From IMG/VR virus record IMGVR_UViG_3300029309_000412, positions 1 through 21,044 of that record: 21,044 bases of DNA. One strand, written 5' to 3'. Below are positions 6,063-12,928 of the stretch, one piece after another (positions within the stretch are counted from its first letter, which is position 1; every line of letters starts with the position of its first letter). The stretch comes from a virus. The position numbers and the translations under genes are program-made. Under the pieces are notes generated by a model. That model saw nothing but the letters and a program-made list of their open reading frames with translations. It did not search any database and had not been told where the DNA came from.

Positions 6063-6619
6063 CTGATATATTCGAAGACTACTTTGATGACGGCGAGGCT
6101 CTCGCCAATGTTGAGTTTGTAACTGCAAAGCAACTCAGTGACCTGGTTCGCAAGCTGCGCAAGGTCGAAGATCAAATTGCCGATGCAGAACAATACTTGA
6201 AGACTATAAAGGCAGAGAAGCACAAGCTCTCTACCGAAAACATTCCTGCACTTATGGATGAGATGGGTATGGAACGTATCGACGTTGACGGTTTGACCGT
6301 TGAGCGTAAGATGATTGTTTCTGCTTCTATTCCACAGGATCGCAAGGAAGAAGCTTTCGCATGGCTGCGTGAGAACGGATTGGATGATATCATCAAGAAC
6401 GATATCACTTGTTCTTTTGGCAAAGGCGAAGACAATCTAGCAGGTGACGTTGTGGGTATCTTGCGTGAGAAGGGTTTTGATCCATCGACCAAGACCCATG
6501 TACATCCATCCACATTGAAAGCGTTTGTGAAAGAGCGTGTTACGGATGGTAAACCAATCGACCTCGATATGTTCGGGGCATTCATTGCAAACGCAGCACA
6601 AATACGGAGGAAAGTGTAA
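6059..6619 (+). CDS. Phage replication-cluster protein with N-terminal coiled coil, 186 aa
   Basis: This protein type recurs beside SSB and primase genes in podo- and siphophages, but I know of no assigned function. Residues about 25-62 form a charged helix likely to be a coiled coil (LRKVEDQIADAEQYLK). A beta-rich part follows (MGMERIDVDGLTVERK), then a conserved-looking FAWLRENGLDDIIK and a closing VHPSTLKAFVKERV, which suggest a small alpha/beta domain. It starts MTDIFEDYFDDGE and is markedly acidic at the N-terminus. The GAAGAGGAA Shine-Dalgarno is 8-16 bases upstream. The gene ends in TAATG overlap with the SSB-like gene, so the two are probably made in proportion. A DNA-mimic or nuclease-inhibitor role is conceivable but unsupported. 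Confidence 0.75.
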   Translation: MTDIFEDYFDDGEALANVEFVTAKQLSDLVRKLRKVEDQIADAEQYLKTIKAEKHKLSTENIPALMDEMGMERIDVDGLTVERKMIVSASIPQDRKEEAFAWLRENGLDDIIKNDITCSFGKGEDNLAGDVVGILREKGFDPSTKTHVHPSTLKAFVKERVTDGKPIDLDMFGAFIANAAQIRRKV

Positions 6620-7401
6620 TGGCAAATGCAGTAGCAAAAGCAAAAGGTGTGGAAGTAAGCACCGATGTAATTGATGATATCTTTGAAACAGCAGGTGATG
6701 GTGCGTCATTTGACAGTTCCGAAATGCAGATACCATTTATTCGTATTCTTCAAGCAATGTCTCCACAACTCAGCAAAAAGAAGCCTGAGTACATAGAGGG
6801 GGCAACGCAAGGAGATGTGTTCAATACAGTTACTGGTCAGTACTGGGATGGCGATATGGGAATCACATTGATCCCGTGCTTCCAGACGACAAAGTATCTG
6901 GAGTTTGTTCCTCGGGAGCAAGGCGGTGGGTTCCAAGGTGAACGTGCTGCTAACGATCCCGATCTAACAAAGACAACTCGTGAGGGTGCAAAAGAACTTT
7001 TACCCAACGGTCATGAACTTGTTCGTTCTGATCAACACTATTGTCTGATCGTTGAGGAAGACGGCTCGTTTCAACCTGCGGTTGTTGACATGAAGTCAAG
7101 CCAGTTGAAGGTAAGCAGACGTTGGAAAACTCAGATTGCAATGCAGAAAGTAAAACACCCGAAGTCTGGACAGATGGTAACACCTGCTGTTTATGCTACG
7201 GTGTGGCGAATCTCTACTACCGAAGAGTCAAATGACCAAGGTACGTGGGGCAACTACCAAGTTGAAAAAGAAGGCTTGGTTACTTCGCGTGATCTATTGA
7301 TGGAAGCCAAAGCTTTCCGTGAGTCGATCATGGCGGGTGAGGTTAAAGCTGCAAAAGAACCAGATAGTTCTGTAGATATGGATAACGAAATTCCATTCTA
7401 G
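6619..7401 (+). CDS. Putative single-stranded DNA-binding protein (SSB-like)
   Basis: The 260-aa protein starts at an ATG in TAATG overlap with the previous gene and has GGAGGA nine bases upstream. Its C-terminus is a disordered acidic tail ending DMDNEIPF, the signature of SSB tails that dock replication proteins (E. coli SSB ends DDDIPF). The central part is beta-strand rich with aromatic and basic patches (GDMGITLIPCFQTTKYLEF, then MKSSQLKVSRRWKTQIAMQK), consistent with an OB-type or analogous ssDNA-binding domain, although no classic SSB sequence motif is present. This family is common next to primase genes in phages. It should coat ssDNA at the phage fork and recruit partners. The assignment rests on the tail and context. 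Confidence 0.6.
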   Translation: MANAVAKAKGVEVSTDVIDDIFETAGDGASFDSSEMQIPFIRILQAMSPQLSKKKPEYIEGATQGDVFNTVTGQYWDGDMGITLIPCFQTTKYLEFVPREQGGGFQGERAANDPDLTKTTREGAKELLPNGHELVRSDQHYCLIVEEDGSFQPAVVDMKSSQLKVSRRWKTQIAMQKVKHPKSGQMVTPAVYATVWRISTTEESNDQGTWGNYQVEKEGLVTSRDLLMEAKAFRESIMAGEVKAAKEPDSSVDMDNEIPF

Positions 7402-7412
7402 GTAGCAGTTTT

Positions 7413-7453
7413 GGGGGCACTTGGTTTTATTCTCCTTTTCTCCTTGTGCCCTC
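7413..7453 (+). other. Hairpin in the SSB-primase gap
   Basis: GGGGGCAC (7413-7420) and GTGCCCTC (7446-7453) can pair over 8 bp with one G-U. They enclose a 25-nt T/C-rich loop (pyrimidine run around 7425-7445). No U tract follows, so it is not a classic terminator. At 76 bases this is the longest non-coding gap in the replication operon. The structure may stabilise the upstream SSB message or attenuate read-through into the primase gene. Confidence 0.45.
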
Positions 7454-7477
7454 ATTCAACCTCATCAGGAGCAGAAT

Positions 7478-9010
7478 ATGTCAGCAGCAAAAAGACTGAT
7501 GTCTGTGTTCGAGGGTTCACAGAAAGGCCACGGTCAAACCACGGTGGGTCGGATTGGTAGAAACGGTAAAGCAGATGCAAAGAGTTTCGTGATCCGAGGA
7601 TCGTTGACAGAAGATATAGTACAGGGACACATTGATGGGGCGCAAGGAATCGGTGCCATACCCATCAAGTCTGGAGACGTGTGTAAGTTCGGAGCATTGG
7701 ACATAGATGTCTATGACCTGGATCACAAATCTCTTAGTCAAAAGATACAGCAATTAAAATTACCATTGCACCACTGTCGATCCAAATCCGGCGGTGCTCA
7801 TTTGTTTTTATTCTTGAAGGACTGGGAGCCTGCTGCTCTGGTCCGTGAGATATTATCCGAGATGGCTTCAGCCATCGGGTTCTCGGGTTGTGAGATCTTT
7901 CCAAAGCAAGACACAATCATTGAGGACAGGGGGGATCTAGGAAACTTTATTAATCTTCCATACTTCAATGCCGAAGAGACAATGCGTTACTGTTTCGACA
8001 AGAAATGTGAGGCCATGGATCTTGCTACGTTCTTGATGAATGTAGAAAAGAAAAAGGTCTCGATGGCAGAACTAAACGAGATGTCTTTTGCAGGAGACCG
8101 AAAACACTTTGGCGACGGTGCCTATTGTTTGGAGTTGCTTTCAAGTCTGGGCAAGGTCACGGAGAACAGAAACATCTTTCTGTTTGCGGTGGGTGTGTAC
8201 TGTAGAAAGAAGTGGACAGACGATTGGAAGAAGCACCACGAGGAATATAACAGGTTGCTGTGCCAGCCTCCACTTCCTGCACCCGAGGTCATGCAGCTAC
8301 AAAAATCTTTGGAGAAAAAAGATTACTTCTACCAGTGTGACATCTGTCCTTTGAAAGATCATTGTAACAAAGAGATATGTAAGACTAGAAAGTATGGCAT
8401 CGGAAACGATGGTGCAGATGTCCCGAGAGTCGATGCACTTACTATCATGCAATCAGAACCACGTTTGTATTTCTTAACTGTCGATGGCGGAAGATTGGTC
8501 TTGTCTACGGATCAGCTGCAACATCCATCCTTGTTTCAGAAAGCTTGCATGGAACAACTAGACATCATGCCACCAGTTCCTAAGCCTGGGGATTGGCAGA
8601 AGCTGATAAACTCAATGATGCAAACAGCAACCAAGTTATCTGTAAGCGAAGAACTTACCTACGCCGGACAGTTTAAAAACCACTTACGCGACTATTGTAC
8701 CAGTCGTATAAGAGCCATGGCTCCCGAAGAAATAGAAATGGGCAAGCCATGGACAGAAAGAGGGACGACTATGTTCCGTATCGAAGCTTTGATGGAGTAC
8801 CTCAAGAACAGAGGGTTTACTCAATACACCAGGGCACAGGTGCAAGATCAACTGAAACATCTAAACCATGATCAAGAATGTCATGGAACAAAGAACATCA
8901 GACGGGACGATGGCAGAAGAACGTCCATCCGTGTTTGGTGGGTTCCTGAGTTCGAAGATATGTCTGTAGAAATTACTGCCGAGGAGAAAACTGATGAAAT
9001 CCCGTTCTAA
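7478..9010 (+). CDS. Archaeo-eukaryotic-type primase (AEP superfamily)
   Basis: The ATG at 7478 is preferred because AGGAG lies about eight bases upstream; the TTG at 7421 has no such site and falls in the hairpin region. The 510-aa product has an N-terminal AEP catalytic domain. It shows the metal-binding DxD of ALDIDVYD (73-80; Asp75 and Asp77), the SKSGGAHLFLFL block with catalytic His108 (102-113), and a later NLPYFN (159-164). A Cys cluster at 287, 290, 296 and 301, followed by RKYGIG, suggests a zinc-stabilised region seen in phage and plasmid AEP primases. The C-terminal part is helical with possible wHTH character (FTQYTRAQVQDQLKHLN). It makes primers for the family A polymerase encoded downstream. 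The last residues, TDEIPF, match an SSB tail, which is unusual. No fused helicase domain is present. Confidence 0.8.
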   Translation: MSAAKRLMSVFEGSQKGHGQTTVGRIGRNGKADAKSFVIRGSLTEDIVQGHIDGAQGIGAIPIKSGDVCKFGALDIDVYDLDHKSLSQKIQQLKLPLHHCRSKSGGAHLFLFLKDWEPAALVREILSEMASAIGFSGCEIFPKQDTIIEDRGDLGNFINLPYFNAEETMRYCFDKKCEAMDLATFLMNVEKKKVSMAELNEMSFAGDRKHFGDGAYCLELLSSLGKVTENRNIFLFAVGVYCRKKWTDDWKKHHEEYNRLLCQPPLPAPEVMQLQKSLEKKDYFYQCDICPLKDHCNKEICKTRKYGIGNDGADVPRVDALTIMQSEPRLYFLTVDGGRLVLSTDQLQHPSLFQKACMEQLDIMPPVPKPGDWQKLINSMMQTATKLSVSEELTYAGQFKNHLRDYCTSRIRAMAPEEIEMGKPWTERGTTMFRIEALMEYLKNRGFTQYTRAQVQDQLKHLNHDQECHGTKNIRRDDGRRTSIRVWWVPEFEDMSVEITAEEKTDEIPF

Positions 9011-9203
9011 ATTATTACGAATAGGCGAGGTGTCGGAATGGCTAAACATCTCGCGTTCCACCATTTACAAGTGGGTCAATGATGGAGAGTTCCCAGAACC
9101 TGTGGTTCTTGGGCAAGACGATGGCAAGCGTAGTGCGACTCGATGGAGAGAAGAAGAAGTCCAAGAGTGGCTTGAGACCAGACCACGAGGGGTGCAGGGA
9201 TGA
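8994..9203 (+). CDS. AlpA/excisionase-like helix-turn-helix protein, 69 aa
   Basis: This is a small MerR/AlpA-type DNA-binding protein. It has LLRIGEVSEWLNISRSTIY (7-25) as the helix-turn-helix and KWVNDGEFPEPV as the wing. A further TRWREEEVQEWLETR helix is typical of AlpA and Xis-like proteins, where it contacts DNA. Family roles include prophage-gene activation, excision architecture and regulation. The ATG overlaps the end of the primase gene by 17 bases with GAGGAG just upstream, and the stop overlaps the helicase start (ATGA). Its place inside the replication operon, with no integrase seen, favours an origin-binding or regulatory role over excision. That is inference. Confidence 0.8.
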   Translation: MKSRSKLLRIGEVSEWLNISRSTIYKWVNDGEFPEPVVLGQDDGKRSATRWREEEVQEWLETRPRGVQG

Positions 9204-10732
9204 TACCGCACTCTGAGATTATATTCGGGCCGCCTGGTTGCGGAAAGACATACACTCTTATGGAAGAGGTAGAGAGCGAACTGTCTTCTGGAACACCACC
9301 AGATCGGATTGGATATGTCTCATTCACACGCAAGGCTATACAGGAAGCTGTATCCAGAGCGTCATCCAAGTTTAACTTGGATCGTAAACAGATGCCGTGG
9401 TTCAGGACGCTGCACTCGTGGGCATTCAACGGTCTTGGTTTATCAAACACAGACATGATGGCTACAGAGGACTGGGATGCTTTGGGTAGAAGTCTTGGGT
9501 TGAGGTTTCGAGGAACAAGGGCAGTGAACCCTGATGACGGAATGCTTATGCCTGGTGCCATTGATACGGGAGATGTTTATCTTCAGATGGAGAACAGAGC
9601 ACGGTACAGAATGATCTCAATTGCACAGGAGTTCAACGACGTTGCCAACCATGCTTTGAACTTCGACCAGTTCAGGAAGGTCGCAGAGCAAGTAAAGGCG
9701 TATAAAGATAACACGATGAAGTTTGACTTCGCGGATCAAATAGAAAAGTACGTGGAGATGGGTGAGCCACCTTCGCTAGATCTTCTTATCGTGGACGAGG
9801 CACAGGATCTGACGCCGCTGCAATGGTCGATGGTCTCTAAGATAGCCGAGAAAGCAAACCGAGTATTGATTGCAGGAGATGACGACCAAGCAATCCACCG
9901 TTGGACGGGTGTGGATGTGAAGCGTTTTCTCGGTGTGTCTACAAGGTATCGAGTTCTTACACAAAGCTATCGTATGCCCAGGTCGGTTCATGAGTTGTCA
10001 CAAAAGATTGTTAAACGGATACAGGGTGGGCGAAGAGAGAAGGAGTTCTTTCCAACCGACAACGAAGGTCGGATAGACTGGGCAATGAACAGTCACGAGA
10101 TGGACTTGACAGAGGGTTCTTGGACTCTGATGGCAAGGACAAACTCTTTCGTGCGTAGTTGGGGAGATGCGCTACGACAGGAGGGGTATTTGTTTTCGAT
10201 CAAGGGAACCAGTAGCATAAACCAAGACGCAGCCATGGCGGCTGCTACGTGGCGTAGACTGCAAAAGAATGAAGGTGTAGACCTAGCGTCTATAAGAGCG
10301 TTGTATGACTTCGTACCGAAGCAGGGAGACCATGCCGTTGTAAAGCGTGGATCTGCAAAGCTACTGGATGCAGCTAACCCAGAATCTTTTTTGACATACG
10401 ACGAGTTGGTGTCTGAGTTTGGCATGATTGCCGACATAAGCAAGGACCCGTTAGAGATCGCTAGATTTGGTAAGGATGATATGAGGTACATTCGAGCCAT
10501 TGAGCGTAGAGGAGAGGACATCAGTTCCCCACCTCGCATAAAGCTGTCCACATTCCACGGGATGAAGGGCGGCGAGGATGATAACTGCGCTGTTTTCTTG
10601 GGTTCAACACAAGCCTGTGTGAACAGCAAGCATCCTGACGATGAGCATCGGGCCATGTACGTTGGCCTGACGAGAACCAAAAACAGGCTGTTCCTAGTGG
10701 ACACAGATCACAGGTATAAATACAAAATATGA
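9200..10732 (+). CDS. UvrD/Rep-like SF1A DNA helicase
   Basis: This is a 510-aa superfamily 1 helicase. Walker A GPPGCGKT is at 10-17, followed by motif Ia VSFTRKAIQEA (40-50) and the motif Ib region FRTLHSWAF. Motif II VDEAQD (198-203) is followed by motif III AGDDDQAIHRWTG (225-237) and the motif IV region LTQSYRMPRSV. Motif V is STFHGMKGGEDD and motif VI is YVGLTRTKNR (about 487-496). All catalytic motifs look intact. It is shorter than cellular UvrD or Rep (about 670-720 aa), with reduced 1B/2B insertions and no nuclease domain. It probably unwinds DNA 3'-5' in phage replication or recombination. Because no DnaB-type helicase appears in the window, it may be the main fork helicase. It is ATGA-coupled to both neighbours. 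Confidence 0.92.
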   Translation: MIPHSEIIFGPPGCGKTYTLMEEVESELSSGTPPDRIGYVSFTRKAIQEAVSRASSKFNLDRKQMPWFRTLHSWAFNGLGLSNTDMMATEDWDALGRSLGLRFRGTRAVNPDDGMLMPGAIDTGDVYLQMENRARYRMISIAQEFNDVANHALNFDQFRKVAEQVKAYKDNTMKFDFADQIEKYVEMGEPPSLDLLIVDEAQDLTPLQWSMVSKIAEKANRVLIAGDDDQAIHRWTGVDVKRFLGVSTRYRVLTQSYRMPRSVHELSQKIVKRIQGGRREKEFFPTDNEGRIDWAMNSHEMDLTEGSWTLMARTNSFVRSWGDALRQEGYLFSIKGTSSINQDAAMAAATWRRLQKNEGVDLASIRALYDFVPKQGDHAVVKRGSAKLLDAANPESFLTYDELVSEFGMIADISKDPLEIARFGKDDMRYIRAIERRGEDISSPPRIKLSTFHGMKGGEDDNCAVFLGSTQACVNSKHPDDEHRAMYVGLTRTKNRLFLVDTDHRYKYKI

Positions 10733-11007
10733 AAAGAGATAAAGTTCTTGAGAAAGCAGCAGAATATATAAACGGTCAAAGAGCCAAGGATTACGGAGAC
10801 GCATACGACAACTTCAGCCGCATAGCAGTTGGTTGGAACGTTATAATAAAAGAGTCAGATGGTTACATCACACCACAGCATGTGGCTTTGATGATGGACT
10901 GGGTAAAGACCGCTCGTCTCCTTAACGAACTAACGAATGAAGATAGTTGGATCGACAAGTGCGGATACAGTGCACTCGGTGCAGAGTTCTCTGATCGGGA
11001 GAAATAA
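10729..11007 (+). CDS. DUF6378-like phage protein, 92 aa
   Basis: This small helical protein has the features of a widespread phage family (resembling DUF6378). It has an N-terminal RAKDYGDAYDNFSRIA, then GYITPQHVALMMDWVKTARL, and the closing DSWIDKCGYSALGAEF. The conserved Asp/His/Lys pattern and the YGD...F...W layout resemble small MazG-like or nucleotide-processing helical bundles, but activity is unproven. Such genes often lie among phage replication and nucleotide-metabolism genes, as here between helicase and polymerase. The start overlaps the helicase stop (ATGA), and the stop precedes the polymerase start by one base. Confidence 0.75.
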   Translation: MKRDKVLEKAAEYINGQRAKDYGDAYDNFSRIAVGWNVIIKESDGYITPQHVALMMDWVKTARLLNELTNEDSWIDKCGYSALGAEFSDREK

Positions 11008-11008
11008 A

Positions 11009-12928
11009 ATGGCGAGAGATCGTAAAGATAAAAAGACGGTGGATCTTGTGGCTAGATTGGAACTGGGGGAATCCTTAGATCCAGACTGGAACATCCCATC
11101 CGAGTTTCCAGACCTGACACAATACAAAACTGTGGCTGTAGACTTGGAAACAAGAGATCCAAACATACAAAAGCTAGGCCCTGGTTGGGCACGGGATGAT
11201 GGAAACATCGTTGGGATTGCGGTAGCAGCAGGCGAATACAAGGGTTACTTTCCTATCCGACACCAGAATGGACACAATCTTGATGCCAAGATGACGATGA
11301 AATGGTTCAAGAAGCAGATGGCGACACCAAACATCGAAAAGATCATGCACAATGCCACATACGACGCAGGATGGCTCCGTGCAGAGGGGGTAGAGGTTCA
11401 AGGTAAGATAATCGACACAATGATCGCTTCGCCACTGGTGGACGAGAACAGGTGGTCTTACAGCCTAAACAACCTGGGGCGTGATTACATCGACATGCGC
11501 AAGGACGAGCGGATGCTTCGCGCTGCGGCAAAAGATTGGGGGATTGATCCCAAGGCTGACATGTGGAAACTGCCACCAAAGTATGTCGGGGCATACGCTG
11601 AACAAGATGCCGTCATGACGTTGAAGTTGTGGGAGAGACTGAAGACAGAGATCACATCTCAGGAACTGACACACATTTTTGATCTTGAAACAAGTTTGAT
11701 TCCGCTCATGCTAGACATGAGGGCACGGGGGGTTCGTGTTGACTTGGACAAAGCCGACATAGTTCGTCAAGGACTAAAAGCCAAGGTCAAAGAACTGAAA
11801 GCAGAAATCAAGCGAAAGACAGGCGTGGAGATAGAGCCATGGGCGGGAGCGTCTGTACTCAAAGTCTTTGAAGCCCTGAACTTGGAGTATCCGAAGACAG
11901 AAGCAGGTGCTCCTTCTTTTACCAAACAGTATCTAAACATGCACCCACACGAAGTGTGCCAAATGATTGTAAAACTGAGAGAGTTTGACAAAGCTGACAG
12001 TACGTTTATCGACTCCATACTCAGGCACGAGAAGGACGGTAGGATACATACTGAATTTCATCAGCTTCGATCCGATGATGGGGGCACGGTAACAGGGCGG
12101 TTCTCGTCTTCTAACCCAAACCTTCAGCAAATTCCGGCACGAGATCCTGACATCAAGGCTATGATCCGTGGATTGTTTGTGCCAGAAGAGGGGCACAAGT
12201 GGGGATCGTTTGACTATTCGAGCCAAGAGCCAAGGCTACTGGTTCACTTTGCAGCTAGTATGCCTAGCGATATGCGGCACCCGGTTGTTGATACAATCGT
12301 AGAAGAGTATCAGAAGGGTGATGTTGATCTGCACCAGATGGTTGCAGACCTTGCAGGTATCAAACGAAAAGAGGCGAAGACCGTTAACCTGGGCATCATG
12401 TACGGTATGGGTGTGGGCAAACTAGCGGCACAGCTAGACATATCCAATCAGGAAGCCAAGGATCTGATTGAAAGGCACAGAGAGAACGTGCCGTTTGTGA
12501 AGCAACTTGCAAACGTTGCCAGTCAAAGAGCAGAGAAGCACGGACAGATACGCACGTTGCTAGGACGTAAATGCCGCTTCCATCTTTGGGAACCTCGAAG
12601 CTTTGGTTACAACAAACCGTTGCCGTATGAAGATGCGTTGAAAGAGTATGGGAACATCAACAATCTGAAAAGAGCGTTTACTTACAAGGCGTTAAACAAG
12701 CTGATCCAAGGGTCAGCTGCGGATCAAACAAAGAAAGCCATGGCAGATTGTTATGCAGAGGGATTAATTCCCTTGCTTACTGTTCACGATGAGTTATGCT
12801 TTTCAGTAGAGGGCGACGATCAAGCGCGACGCATCAAGGACATAATGGAAAACGGGTTGTCGGATGTCTTGAAAGTCCCCTCTAAGGTAGACGACGAGCT
12901 AGGTGATAACTGGGGCGAAGTCGGCTAG
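11009..12928 (+). CDS. Family A DNA polymerase (PolA) with 3'-5' exonuclease
   Basis: The ATG at 11009 is chosen because GGGAGAA lies just upstream and it follows the previous stop directly. An earlier in-frame ATG at 10937 would overlap the previous gene heavily. The 639-aa enzyme has an intact proofreading domain: Exo I DLE (Asp45, Glu47), Exo II NATYD (Asn115, Asp119) and Exo III YAEQD (Tyr196, Asp200). The polymerase domain has motif A FDYSSQEPRL (Asp402), motif B KEAKTVNLGIMYG (Lys457, Tyr465) and motif C VHDE (592-595). There is no 5'-3' exonuclease domain, as usual in phage PolA. At the E. coli Phe762 position it has Leu461, a variant reported in marine virioplankton. I see no inserted DnaJ-like zinc finger. 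Its stop shares a CTAG palindrome with the convergent giant gene. Confidence 0.95.
   Translation: MARDRKDKKTVDLVARLELGESLDPDWNIPSEFPDLTQYKTVAVDLETRDPNIQKLGPGWARDDGNIVGIAVAAGEYKGYFPIRHQNGHNLDAKMTMKWFKKQMATPNIEKIMHNATYDAGWLRAEGVEVQGKIIDTMIASPLVDENRWSYSLNNLGRDYIDMRKDERMLRAAAKDWGIDPKADMWKLPPKYVGAYAEQDAVMTLKLWERLKTEITSQELTHIFDLETSLIPLMLDMRARGVRVDLDKADIVRQGLKAKVKELKAEIKRKTGVEIEPWAGASVLKVFEALNLEYPKTEAGAPSFTKQYLNMHPHEVCQMIVKLREFDKADSTFIDSILRHEKDGRIHTEFHQLRSDDGGTVTGRFSSSNPNLQQIPARDPDIKAMIRGLFVPEEGHKWGSFDYSSQEPRLLVHFAASMPSDMRHPVVDTIVEEYQKGDVDLHQMVADLAGIKRKEAKTVNLGIMYGMGVGKLAAQLDISNQEAKDLIERHRENVPFVKQLANVASQRAEKHGQIRTLLGRKCRFHLWEPRSFGYNKPLPYEDALKEYGNINNLKRAFTYKALNKLIQGSAADQTKKAMADCYAEGLIPLLTVHDELCFSVEGDDQARRIKDIMENGLSDVLKVPSKVDDELGDNWGEVG

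Noticed and set aside
11009-12928. DnaJ-like zinc-finger insertion in PolA, as known in HMO-2011-type phages
   Set aside because: No CxxCxGxG motifs occur between the exonuclease and polymerase domains.
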